A stretch of DNA of 64,000 bases, taken from NCBI RefSeq assembly GCF_900277125.1, contig NZ_OPYN01000085.1, positions 62,001 through 126,000 of the forward strand. Reading direction: 5' to 3'. The notes beneath the pieces were generated by a model, which ran no database searches, had not been told where the DNA came from, and saw nothing but the letters and a program-made list of their open reading frames with translations. The translations under genes were made by a program, and so were the position numbers. The stretch comes from Pseudomonas inefficax (lineage in GTDB: Bacteria > Pseudomonadota > Gammaproteobacteria > Pseudomonadales > Pseudomonadaceae). Below, in pieces: positions 19,499-28,116 of this stretch; position 1 is the first letter of the stretch; each line of letters starts with the position of its first letter.

Positions 19499-21894
19499 CC
19501 AGCAGGGAGAGCATCACCATGCACCCGCATCACCAGGACAAGGCCACGCTGCTCGAACGCCTGATCTTCAACAATCGCCCCGTGGTCATCGCCCTGTGCG
19601 TACTGGTCAGTATCTTCCTGTTCTGGCAGGCCACGCAGATCCGCCCGTCCACCAGCTTCGAGAAGATGATCCCGCTGCAGCACCCGTTCATCGAGCAGAT
19701 GATGGAGCACCGCAACGACCTGGCCAACCTCGGCAACACCGTGCGCATCTCGGTGGAGGCGGTCAATGGCGACATCTTCGACAAGGACTACATGGAGACC
19801 CTGCGGCAGATCCATGACGAAGTGTTCTACATTCCTGGCGTCGACCGTGCCGGGCTGAAGTCGCTGTGGAGCCCCAGCGTGCGCTGGAGCGAGGTCACCG
19901 AAGAAGGTTTTTCCGGTGGCGAGGTGATCCCCAACACCTACAACGGCTCGCAGGACAGCCTCGATACCTTGCGCGACAACGTGCTCAAGTCGGGCCAGGT
20001 AGGGCGCCTGGTGGGCAACAACTTCAAGTCCAGCATCGTCGACGTGCCGCTGCTGGAGAGCTACCCCGACCCGCAGGACCCGGGCAAGCAGGTGAAGCTG
20101 GACTACCAGCAGTTCTCGCACCAGCTGGAAGAAAAGATTCGGGACAAGTTCCAGGCGCAGAACCCCAACGTGAAGGTGCACATCGTCGGCTTCGCCAAGA
20201 AGGTCGGTGACCTGATCGACGGCCTGGTGATGGTGGCGATGTTCTTCGGTGTCGCCCTGGCCATCACCTGGGTGCTGTTGTACTGGTTCACCTGGTGCAT
20301 CCGCAGCACCATCGCCGTGCTCATCACCACCCTGGTGGCGGTGGTCTGGCAACTGGGCCTGATGCATGCGGTGGGCTTTGGCCTGGACCCGTACTCGATG
20401 CTGGTGCCGTTCCTGATCTTCGCCATCGGCATTTCCCACGGTGTGCAGAAGATCAACGGCATCGCCCTGCAGTCGAGTGGCGCCGACAACGCACTGACCG
20501 CCGCCCGGCGCACCTTCAGGCAGCTGTTCCTGCCGGGGATGATCGCCATTCTTGCCGACGCCGTGGGCTTCATCACCCTGCTGATCATCGACATCGGTGT
20601 GATCCGTGAGCTGGCCATCGGTGCTTCCATCGGTGTGGCGGTGATCGTGTTCACCAACCTCATCCTGCTGCCGGTAGCCATCTCCTATGTCGGCATCAGC
20701 AAGAAGGCCGTCGAGCGCAGCAAGCAGGACGCCACCCGCGAGCACCCGTTCTGGCGCCTGCTGTCGAACTTTGCCAGTGCCAAGGTGGCGCCGGTGTCGG
20801 TGGCTCTGGCGCTGGTCGCCTTCGCCGGTGGCCTGTGGTACAGCCAGAACCTGAAGATCGGCGACCTCGACCAGGGGGCGCCGGAACTGCGCCCCGACTC
20901 GCGCTACAACCAGGACAACAACTTCATCATCAGCAACTATTCGACCAGTTCCGACGTGCTGGTGATCATGGTCAAGACCCCGCCGGAAAGCTGCTCGATC
21001 CACTCGACCATGGCGCCGATCGATGAGCTGATGTGGACCATGCAGAACACCCCTGGCGTGCAGTCGGCAATTTCCCTCGTGACCGTGTCCAAGCAGGTGA
21101 TCAAGGGCATGAACGAGGGCAGCCTGAAATGGGAAACCCTGTCGCGCAACCCGGACATCCTCAACAACTCCATCGCCCGCGCCGATGGCCTGTACAACGG
21201 TGATTGCTCGCTGGCGCCGGTACTGGTGTTCCTCAACGACCACAAGGCCGAAACCCTGGAGCGGGTCACTGCCGTGGCCAAGGCGTTTGCCGACAGCCAC
21301 AACAAGGAAGGCCTGCAGTTCCTGCTGGCGGCGGGCAACGCCGGGATCGAGGCAGCGACCAACGAGGTGATCAAGTCGGCCGAGCTGACCATCCTGATTC
21401 TGGTGTACATCTGCGTGGCGGTGATGTGCCTGATTACCTTCCGCTCGTTTGCCGCCACCCTGTGCATCGTCCTGCCGCTGGTGCTGACCTCGGTGCTGGG
21501 TAACGCGCTGATGGCCTACATGGGCATCGGCGTCAAGGTGGCGACCTTGCCGGTGGTGGCGCTGGGTGTGGGCATTGGCGTGGACTATGGCATCTACATC
21601 TACAGCCGGCTGGAAAGCTTCTTGCGCGCCGGGTTGCCGTTGCAGGAGGCTTATTACGAGACCCTGCGCTCGACCGGCAAGGCTGTGCTGTTCACCGGGT
21701 TGTGCCTGGCCATCGGCGTGTGCACCTGGATCTTCTCGGCGATCAAGTTCCAGGCGGACATGGGGTTGATGCTGACCTTCATGCTGCTGTGGAACATGTT
21801 TGGCGCGCTGTGGCTGCTGCCGGCGCTTGCAAGGTTCCTGATCAAGCCAGAGAAGATGGTGGGCAAGGAGGGTGGGTCGATTTTCGCCCATTGA
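19495..21894 (+). CDS. MMPL/RND-superfamily exporter
   Basis: 799 aa from the ATG at 19495 (AGGAGGT 7 nt upstream); an ATG at 19519 (MHPHHQDKATL) would give 791 aa. The layout is TM1 (about residues 30-48), a large periplasmic loop, five helices (about 240-405), TM7 (about 430), a second loop, and five more helices (about 625-785). This two-repeat topology and a length of about 800 fit sterol/lipid-type MMPL exporters, not the 1,000-residue drug pumps. No adaptor or outer-membrane gene is adjacent; the partner is the YCF48-like protein. Substrate unknown; hydrophobic lipids are a reasonable guess for this family. Confidence 0.9.
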   Translation: MTSRESITMHPHHQDKATLLERLIFNNRPVVIALCVLVSIFLFWQATQIRPSTSFEKMIPLQHPFIEQMMEHRNDLANLGNTVRISVEAVNGDIFDKDYMETLRQIHDEVFYIPGVDRAGLKSLWSPSVRWSEVTEEGFSGGEVIPNTYNGSQDSLDTLRDNVLKSGQVGRLVGNNFKSSIVDVPLLESYPDPQDPGKQVKLDYQQFSHQLEEKIRDKFQAQNPNVKVHIVGFAKKVGDLIDGLVMVAMFFGVALAITWVLLYWFTWCIRSTIAVLITTLVAVVWQLGLMHAVGFGLDPYSMLVPFLIFAIGISHGVQKINGIALQSSGADNALTAARRTFRQLFLPGMIAILADAVGFITLLIIDIGVIRELAIGASIGVAVIVFTNLILLPVAISYVGISKKAVERSKQDATREHPFWRLLSNFASAKVAPVSVALALVAFAGGLWYSQNLKIGDLDQGAPELRPDSRYNQDNNFIISNYSTSSDVLVIMVKTPPESCSIHSTMAPIDELMWTMQNTPGVQSAISLVTVSKQVIKGMNEGSLKWETLSRNPDILNNSIARADGLYNGDCSLAPVLVFLNDHKAETLERVTAVAKAFADSHNKEGLQFLLAAGNAGIEAATNEVIKSAELTILILVYICVAVMCLITFRSFAATLCIVLPLVLTSVLGNALMAYMGIGVKVATLPVVALGVGIGVDYGIYIYSRLESFLRAGLPLQEAYYETLRSTGKAVLFTGLCLAIGVCTWIFSAIKFQADMGLMLTFMLLWNMFGALWLLPALARFLIKPEKMVGKEGGSIFAH

Positions 21895-21899
21895 ATTGC

Positions 21900-22013
21900 A
21901 GGGGGCCGCTTTGCGGCCCATTCGCAGCACAAGGCTGCTCCCACAAGGGGACTGCGAATCTTCTGTAGGAGCAGCCTTGTGCTGCGAATGGGCTGCAAAG
22001 CAGCCCCAGGGCT
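21900..22013. repeat. REP-like inverted pair, GCAGCACAAGGCTGC family
   Basis: An outer GGGGCCGCTTTGCGGCCC unit is followed by TTCGCAGCACAAGGCTGCTCCCACA, and then by its inverted copy with GTAGGAGCAGCCTTGTGCTGCGAA. This is a different REP subfamily from the GCGGGT type. Confidence 0.85.
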
Positions 22014-22045
22014 ATAATGCCAACTCATTTCAGATTGGTACCCCC

Positions 22046-22336
22046 ATGTCCCCCCTCGCCACCGCCCTGCAGTCCTGCGACATGCTCCTGATCGACGGCC
22101 TGCACGCCTTCGACTTCACCTCCGATGAGTCCGGCCTCACCATCGAATGCATGGACGGCCGCCAGCTCCGCCGCTGGTCGTTCACCCCCGAGCAAATCAC
22201 CGCCGCTATCGCCAGCGGTGATGAATGGCAGCTCGACGATGCCAACGGCGCGCATCGGCTAGTCTGTATGAGTGCCTTTCGCGCCCCGGATGATGACCAA
22301 GATGAACCGGACCTGGACGAGCCTGCTGACCGCTAG
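22046..22336 (+). CDS. DUF5629-like small protein
   Basis: 96 aa, acidic, predicted cytosolic. Conserved-looking segments are MLLIDGLHAFDF, GLTIECMDGRQLRRWSFTPEQI and an acidic tail (DDDQDEPDLDEPADR). I believe it corresponds to the Pseudomonas DUF5629 group, with no known function. ATG at 22046 follows REP sequence by about 30 nt. The next gene starts inside its last 35-47 nt, so the two are probably translated together. Confidence 0.75.
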   Translation: MSPLATALQSCDMLLIDGLHAFDFTSDESGLTIECMDGRQLRRWSFTPEQITAAIASGDEWQLDDANGAHRLVCMSAFRAPDDDQDEPDLDEPADR

Positions 22337-23432
22337 CCTGATGAGCCTGACCATCCACACCCACGCCGCCACCTTGCTGGTGGGCAGTTACACCGATGGC
22401 GCCAGCCAGGGCATCTACCGCTATCAGTTCGACGAAAAGACCGGCCATATCGACCCTGCCACCCAGCAGGTGGTGAAGAGTGTCAGCCCTTCGTGGCTGG
22501 TATTGTCGGCCGATCAACGCCAGCTGTTCGCGGTCAACGAAACCCCGAACGGCCATGCCAGCAGTTTCAGCGTCAGTGCAAAAGGCGAGATCAAGCTCCT
22601 CAATCAGGTGGCCAGCCAAGGTGACGAGCCGACCCACGCCAGCCTCAGCCAGGACCAGCGTTATCTGTTCGTGGCCAACTACGCGGTCAAGCCCGACCCC
22701 GGCGGCAGCCTGGTGGTGGTCCCGGTGGCCAAGGACGGCAAGCTCAAGCCGGTAGTGCAACAGGCCCGGCACAAGGCGAGCGGGGTCAACCCCGAGCGCC
22801 AGGCCGGCGCCCATGTGCATTCGCTGGTGCTGTCACCGGACGGCCGACACCTGTATGCCAGCGACCTGGGTGCCGACAAGGTGTTCATCTACCGTTACGA
22901 CGGTGCCAGCGCAGACCACCCACTGACGCCGGCGATACCCGCGTCGGTGGACCTGCCGCCGGGCAGCGGGCCGCGCCATCTGTTGTTCGACGCCAGGGGC
23001 CGGCATGCCTACCTGACCCTGGAAATGAGTGCCGAAGTGGTGATGTTCGATGTGCAGGAGGGCAACCTGGTCGAACGCCAGCGCCTGCCCCTGACCGAGA
23101 GCAAGGAGGCTGCGGCGAAAGCGGCAGGTGGCTTGCACCTGTCGGCAGACGGTCGCTTCCTGTATGTGAGCAACCGTGGTACGGCTAATGAGATCGTGGC
23201 GTTCAGCGTGGGCAAGCAGGACGGCCAACTGGCATTCCTGCAGCGCCGTTCGGTGGAGGGGGATCATCCCCGCGAGTTCGCCCTCGACCCGAGTGACAAC
23301 TTCTTGCTGGTGGCCAACCAGAAGAGCAACCAGATCGTGGTGATACGCCGCGATCCGCGCAGCGGCAAGCTGTTGGAGACGGTGCAGACGCTGAAGCAGG
23401 ATGCACCGTCGGACCTGAAGTTCATCGAGTGA
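22302..23432 (+). CDS. Exported lactonase, YbhE/6-phosphogluconolactonase type
   Basis: 376 aa from the ATG at 22302 (ATGs at 22290 and 22293 are alternatives). A signal peptide (MNRTWTSLLTASLMSLTIHTHA) is followed by a seven-bladed propeller of the lactonase family. Markers are LLVGSYTDGASQGIYRY, the HVHSLVLSPDGRHLYASDLGADKVFIYRY block with its family-typical His, GSGPRHLLFD and LHLSADGRFLYVSNRG. Cytosolic Pgl enzymes lack a signal, so the substrate here is probably a periplasmic lactone rather than 6-phosphogluconolactone. It overlaps the end of the DUF5629-like gene. Confidence 0.9.
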   Translation: MNRTWTSLLTASLMSLTIHTHAATLLVGSYTDGASQGIYRYQFDEKTGHIDPATQQVVKSVSPSWLVLSADQRQLFAVNETPNGHASSFSVSAKGEIKLLNQVASQGDEPTHASLSQDQRYLFVANYAVKPDPGGSLVVVPVAKDGKLKPVVQQARHKASGVNPERQAGAHVHSLVLSPDGRHLYASDLGADKVFIYRYDGASADHPLTPAIPASVDLPPGSGPRHLLFDARGRHAYLTLEMSAEVVMFDVQEGNLVERQRLPLTESKEAAAKAAGGLHLSADGRFLYVSNRGTANEIVAFSVGKQDGQLAFLQRRSVEGDHPREFALDPSDNFLLVANQKSNQIVVIRRDPRSGKLLETVQTLKQDAPSDLKFIE

Positions 23433-23486
23433 TATCGATCGGCGTGATAATCGATACTGCCGCAATGAATTTTTGCCTGCGGCTTC

Positions 23487-23538
23487 GGCGGCGTAAGTTT
23501 GACCCAAGGCCCAGAAGGGCCAACGTCAAACCACCGCC
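23487..23538. promoter_or_regulatory. Long nested dyad upstream of the small exported protein gene
   Basis: Three nested pairs of arms: GGCGG (23487) with CCGCC (23534), GTTTGAC (23497) with GTCAAAC (23525), and GGCCC (23508) with GGGCC (23517) around an AGAA loop. Transcribed, it would form an imperfect hairpin of about 52 nt ending just before the GAGGT ribosome site. It may be a leader structure, an operator, or a terminator of the lactonase gene. No T-tract follows. Confidence 0.55.
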
Positions 23539-23554
23539 GTCGAGGTCAGCCCAG

Positions 23555-23734
23555 ATGAACTTCAATCTCTTCCCGGTCATTGCCGCATCCGCCATTTCCG
23601 CTTCGGTCGTATTGCCGACGCATGCCCATGCCGACAGCAGCGGCAAGGCGTCCGCAACGCATAGCTACACCGAACAGTACCTGCGCCAGAGCGCCAATTT
23701 TCATGCGGCCCTGAGTGGTAAGCACCACCACTGA
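23555..23734 (+). CDS. Small exported protein, 59 aa
   Basis: ATG at 23555 preceded by GAGGT about 9 nt upstream. Residues 1-26 form a likely signal peptide (MNFNLFPVIAASAISASVV..THAHA), leaving a mature peptide of about 33 residues, DSSGKASATHSYTEQYLRQ..., ending in GKHHH. The natural His-rich tail could bind metal. I do not recognise the family. It lies 122 nt after the lactonase gene behind a strong dyad and before a REP block. Confidence 0.65.
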   Translation: MNFNLFPVIAASAISASVVLPTHAHADSSGKASATHSYTEQYLRQSANFHAALSGKHHH

Positions 23735-23748
23735 ACCTGACTCGGTCC

Positions 23749-23878
23749 CCTGTAGGAGCGGCCTTGTGTCGCGAAAGGGCCGCAGAGCGGCCCCGGCAAT
23801 TTCTGCTGTGACGCAAAAACCTGGGGCCGCTGCGCGCCCCTATCGCGACACAAGGCCGCTCCTACAAGGGATCGCGCA
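23749..23878. repeat. REP-like inverted pair, TGTCGCGA family
   Basis: CTGTAGGAGCGGCCTTGTGT followed by CGCGAAAGGGCCGC, and then the inverted copy ending CGACACAAGGCCGCTCCTACA. This is the third REP subfamily of the window; it also occurs near 46316 and 60672. Confidence 0.88.
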
Positions 23879-23881
23879 AAG

Positions 23882-24481
23882 CTACCTGGCCATGACTGAC
23901 CTGAACAACTCCGAAGCCAACCACCCCTCCAGCCAGCTCCGCACCCGCGGATAAGCCGCCTCGGCGAACCACTGCGGTTCGACCCCGGCAAACTGGCGCA
24001 TCAGGGGCAGCAACGCGGCATCGGCAATGCTCGGGTGCGTGGCCAGCAAGTAGGGCCTGCCTGCCAGCAAGCCTTCGAGCTCTGCCAGCCACGCTTCGGC
24101 CTGCTGGCGGTAATGCTCGCGGGTATGCTCGGGGTAGCGCTCGGCATACTTGTACAGGTTCACCTGCGCCTTGAACGTGCTGTCGTTGCGCGCAATCAGT
24201 GTTTCAGCATGCTGCGCTGCCACAGGGTCGGCCTTTAGCTGCCAGTCCTGCGGGTCGTTTTGCGCCAGCGCCCAGCGCATGATGTCCAGGCTTTCTTCGA
24301 GCACCCCGGCACCGGTATCCAGTACCGGCACCGTGCCCTTGGGTGACAAGGCCAGCAGTTCTGCCGGCTTGTTTTTCATCGCCACCTCGCGAATCTCCAC
24401 CTCGCACCCCGCATAGCGCAGGGCCAGGCGCGCGCGCATGGCCCAGGGGCAGCGGCGGAACGAGAAGAGGATCACCCGCAC
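23882..24481 (-). CDS. Glutathione S-transferase family protein
   Basis: 199 aa. The N-terminal thioredoxin-like domain has RRCPWAMRARLALRYAG (Cys at about residue 11, in the position used by omega/GrxB-like GSTs) and the cis-Pro motif GTVPVL, then EESLDIMRW. The helical C-terminal domain ends WLEGWLASELF. The active-site Cys suggests thiol-transferase or dehydroascorbate-reductase chemistry rather than classical conjugation. Its start overlaps the sbcC stop by 10 nt, making it the last gene of the sbcDC operon. Confidence 0.88.
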   Translation of the reverse strand: MRVILFSFRRCPWAMRARLALRYAGCEVEIREVAMKNKPAELLALSPKGTVPVLDTGAGVLEESLDIMRWALAQNDPQDWQLKADPVAAQHAETLIARNDSTFKAQVNLYKYAERYPEHTREHYRQQAEAWLAELEGLLAGRPYLLATHPSIADAALLPLMRQFAGVEPQWFAEAAYPRVRSWLEGWLASELFRSVMAR

Positions 24482-27400
24482 ACCTCCACATCACTCAGGC
24501 CATTGCCTTGGCGGCGCACCTGGATCTGCACCGGGATGCGTTCGTGCATTTCCTGCACGTGGGAAATCACCGCCACCTTGCGGCCCTGGGCCTGCAAGCC
24601 GTCGAGGGCATCCATGGCCAGCTGCAGCGACTCGGGGTCGAGGCTGCCGAAGCCTTCGTCGATGAACAGCGATTCGATGCGCAGCGTGCTGGAGGCCATC
24701 GAGGCCAGGCCCAAGGCCAGAGCCAGCGACACCAAGAAGGTTTCCCCGCCAGACAGCGAGTGCACCGAACGCAGTTCGTCACCCATCTCGGTGTCCAGCA
24801 CCAGCAGGCCGAGGGCGCTGCCGCCGCGCTTGAGGCGGTAGCGGCGGGCCAGCTGGCGCAGTTGGGTGTTGGCGTGGTGCAACAGCAGGTCGAGGTTGTA
24901 GCCCTGGGCGATCTTGCGGAACACATCACCCGAGGCCGAACCGATCAGGGCGTTCAGGCGAGCCCAGCGTTGCCACTGCTGATGGGCCTGTTCGATTTCC
25001 GCTGCCAGCGCCTGGTGCGCCTGTTGGCGACGTTGGTCATCGGCCTGCTGTGCACGCAGTTCGGCGCATTGCTGCTCATGCCCGGCCAGGCGCTCGCGCA
25101 GTTCGGCAAGGGCCTGTTCCAAGGCATCGGCCGAGGTGTCCACGGTCATTTGCGCGGCATGTTGCTGCAGGCGTTGTTCGCGTTCCTGCAACAGCACACG
25201 GCCTTGTTCGATGGCCTTTTCGGCGCCTTGCAGACGCTGGCGCAGTTCATTGACCTGCGCGTCTTCCATGGCCAGCAGGCGATCCAGGCCGGCGTCGTCC
25301 AATTCCGGGTGTTCACCGCGCCACTGGGCGATCTGGCCCTGCAGCTGCTGGCACTCGGCGTCCAGCGTTTGCTGCTGCTGGGTGTTGGCCTTGAGTTCGC
25401 TGGCCAGCTGCACGCCCTGGGTGCGCAGGTCTTGCAGGCGCTGGGCGGTGTCGGCGTCTAGGGCGCGGGCCTGCTCCAGCGCGGCGTCCATGTGCTGTTG
25501 CCAGGCCTCGGCGCTGGCGTGCTCGCCAAGCAGATCGCCGAGCGAGGCCTGGGCCTGTTGGCGCTGCTCGTCGAGGGTGGCAAGTTTCTGCTGCAGCTGC
25601 TGTTGGGTCTGCACGCGTGCCTGCTGCTGGTCGCGCAGCTTGTCCAGCTGGGCCTGGCGGGCTTGCTGTTCTTCCTGTTCGTCCTTGCGTTGCTCCAGTT
25701 GCTGCAGACGCTGGGCGATCTGCTGGTCCAGGGCGAGGAAGGCATTGGCCGGGTCGTCGTTCAAGGCCTTGAGGGCCTCTTCGGGCAACACGCCGGCCAG
25801 GTCGTCAAGGCCTTGCTGCAACTGCTGCTCGTCGCTGGCCAGGGCCTGGTGCTGTTGCTCCAGGTGGCGCTGGGCCTGCTGCTGGGCCTGTTGGGCGGCC
25901 TGCAGTTGCTGGTTGAGACGGGCTGCATCCTTTTGCAGGGCGAGCAGGGCGCTCTGGCGTTTCTCGTCCTTGCTGATTTCTTCTTCCAGGCGCTGCAGCT
26001 GGTTGTCGAGCCAGGCACTGCGGGCCTTGTCATCCTGCGGCGCCAAGGCCGGCCACAGGCTGTGTGCCTGCACCTGGGCCACCAGCGGTTGCAACTGTTC
26101 GCCCAGTTGCTGCTGTTGCTGCTGGTAATCCTTGAGCTGGGCGTTGACCACTCCCAGCTGGGTGCGCAGTTCCACCAGCTTGCCGTTGAGGGTTTCGACC
26201 TGCTTCTGCGCGGCGTCTTCCTCGGCCTGGTCATGGCGACCCAGGCTCTGCAGCAGCGCTTCAGGCTGGTGGAACGGGTGCTCGGCGCTGCCGCATACCG
26301 GGCAGGGCTCACCGTCGCGTAATTGGCCGCGCAATTCTTCGACGCTGGTGTTACGCGCCAGGCGCTGGCGCTCCAGCAACTGGCGGGTGAGGTTGAGCGC
26401 TTGCTCGGCGGCTTCCAGATCGGCCTTGGCGGCGGTGCCTTCGCCAATCAGTTGCTGGCGCTGCTGCATGGCCTGCTGCTGACGCACGCGCACGGTCTCC
26501 AACTGCTGGCGCAGTTCCAGTTCACGGCCATGCAGGCGTGACAGTTCTTCCACGGCGCGTTGCTGCTTGCGGTTGTCCTGCAGCATGCCACCCAGCAGGT
26601 CGATCTGTTCTGCCAGGGCCTGGGGTTCGGCCTTGGCTTCGCGGAACAGCAGCTCGAAGGCATCGCGCTCGGCCTGCAAGTGCGCATTGGCCTGGCTGGC
26701 CTGGGCCTGCAGGCCGGGCAGCTCTTCACGGCCCTTGGCCAGGCGGCCACCGATCAGCATCACTTGCTTCAGTTGTGGCAGGTAGGCGTGCCAGGCATTG
26801 GCCAGGCCCGCAAGGTGCTGGCTGTCGGCGAGCGCGGTGTCGAACTGCGCCAGTTGCTGCAGGCTGCGCTGCTGGTTGTCTTCCAGTTGCTGCAAGTGCT
26901 GCTGGCCTTCGGCGACCTGCAGCTCGGCCTGCTCGCTGGCGCTGCGCTGTGTTGCCAGCTCCTGCTCCAGGCGGGCCAGGTTGTCCTGGGCGGCAAAGGC
27001 CTGGCGCAGGCGAGGGGCGTTCTCGCTGTGTTGCGTCTGGCTATCGGCGAGCGCCCGGCGCGCAGCGTCCAGCGCCTGTTCGAGCTCGCCGGTGCGCACT
27101 TGCAGTTCGGCTTGCTGCTGCTGTTGCTCGGCGATCTTCGCTGCCACCGGCGCCAGTTGTGCGGCCAGTGTCTGCTGGCGGTGGAACTGGTGGCGCTGCG
27201 GGGCCAGGCGCTCCAGGCGCACGAGGTCCAGGCGCTGGTCAGCCAGTTGTTGCCAGTCCTGTTCGGCAGCCTGCAGTGCGATGCCGGCTTCGGCGTGCTG
27301 GGCCTGCAGCTGGCGCTGCTCGTTCAGCCAGTTGCGTTGCTGTTCCAGCTGGCGCTCGCCGGCCTGGTCGGCCTTGAACTGCAGTTGCGCCTGCTCCAGG

Positions 27401-28116
27401 CGCTGGTCGAGCTCGGCGCGGGCTTCGGCGGCCATCGGCAGCAGATGGCTGGCACGGTCCTTCAGGGCATTGTGAGCCTCGCCGGCTTCGCGCGCCTTGC
27501 TGAAGGCGCGCTGCCCCAGGCGGGTGTAGATGGCGGTGTTGGTGAGCTTTTCCAGCAGCTCGCTGCGCTCTTTGTCGTCGGCCTTGAGGAAGGCGCCAAA
27601 TTCGCTCTGGGCCAGCATCACCGCGCGGGTGAACTGTTCGAAGTTCAGGCCCAGGCGGGCTTCGACCAGTTGCTTGTATTCGTTCTTGCCGCTGCCCAGT
27701 ACCTGCTCGCTGTCCAGGTCGTAGAAACTCTGGCGGCTGTGCTGCAGCTTGCCGTTGGCCTTGTCGCGGGCGCGGTTGGCTTCCCAGCGGGCGCGGTAGC
27801 GGCGGCCATCGATACCGACGAAGTCGACTTCGGCAAAGCCGCTGCCGGTGCCGCGGCGCAGCAGGTTGCGTGGGTCGGAGGTAGGGATTTCACCGTCGGC
27901 ATCCGGCACCTTGGCCTCGCGGCCAATGTCGTTCAGCCGTGGCACGGTGCCGAACAACGCCAGGCACAGGGCGTCGAGCAGGGTACTTTTACCCGCCCCC
28001 GTAGGCCCGGTGATGGCGAAAAGGCCGGCGCTCGCCAGCGGTTCGGCGGTGAAATCGATATCGACCGGGCCGGCCAGGGATGCCAGGTTCTTCAGGCGGA
28101 TGGCGAGAATCTTCAT
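24472..28116 (-). CDS. sbcC: Exonuclease subunit SbcC (Rad50-like ATPase)
   Basis: 1214 aa. The Walker A is ITGPTGAGKSTLLDALCLALFG (about residues 35-55). Very long Gln/Glu/Leu-rich coiled coils flank the zinc hook CPVC at residues 605-608. The ABC signature SLSGGETFLVSLALALGLA and Walker B ESLFIDEGFGSLD lie near the end. With SbcD it forms the nuclease that opens hairpins and palindromes and processes broken ends. Length exceeds E. coli SbcC (1048) through the coiled coil. Start and sbcD stop overlap by 4 nt. Its palindrome-cleaving activity is of interest in a genome so rich in REP palindromes. Confidence 0.96.
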   Translation of the reverse strand: MKILAIRLKNLASLAGPVDIDFTAEPLASAGLFAITGPTGAGKSTLLDALCLALFGTVPRLNDIGREAKVPDADGEIPTSDPRNLLRRGTGSGFAEVDFVGIDGRRYRARWEANRARDKANGKLQHSRQSFYDLDSEQVLGSGKNEYKQLVEARLGLNFEQFTRAVMLAQSEFGAFLKADDKERSELLEKLTNTAIYTRLGQRAFSKAREAGEAHNALKDRASHLLPMAAEARAELDQRLEQAQLQFKADQAGERQLEQQRNWLNEQRQLQAQHAEAGIALQAAEQDWQQLADQRLDLVRLERLAPQRHQFHRQQTLAAQLAPVAAKIAEQQQQQAELQVRTGELEQALDAARRALADSQTQHSENAPRLRQAFAAQDNLARLEQELATQRSASEQAELQVAEGQQHLQQLEDNQQRSLQQLAQFDTALADSQHLAGLANAWHAYLPQLKQVMLIGGRLAKGREELPGLQAQASQANAHLQAERDAFELLFREAKAEPQALAEQIDLLGGMLQDNRKQQRAVEELSRLHGRELELRQQLETVRVRQQQAMQQRQQLIGEGTAAKADLEAAEQALNLTRQLLERQRLARNTSVEELRGQLRDGEPCPVCGSAEHPFHQPEALLQSLGRHDQAEEDAAQKQVETLNGKLVELRTQLGVVNAQLKDYQQQQQQLGEQLQPLVAQVQAHSLWPALAPQDDKARSAWLDNQLQRLEEEISKDEKRQSALLALQKDAARLNQQLQAAQQAQQQAQRHLEQQHQALASDEQQLQQGLDDLAGVLPEEALKALNDDPANAFLALDQQIAQRLQQLEQRKDEQEEQQARQAQLDKLRDQQQARVQTQQQLQQKLATLDEQRQQAQASLGDLLGEHASAEAWQQHMDAALEQARALDADTAQRLQDLRTQGVQLASELKANTQQQQTLDAECQQLQGQIAQWRGEHPELDDAGLDRLLAMEDAQVNELRQRLQGAEKAIEQGRVLLQEREQRLQQHAAQMTVDTSADALEQALAELRERLAGHEQQCAELRAQQADDQRRQQAHQALAAEIEQAHQQWQRWARLNALIGSASGDVFRKIAQGYNLDLLLHHANTQLRQLARRYRLKRGGSALGLLVLDTEMGDELRSVHSLSGGETFLVSLALALGLASMASSTLRIESLFIDEGFGSLDPESLQLAMDALDGLQAQGRKVAVISHVQEMHERIPVQIQVRRQGNGLSDVEVCG

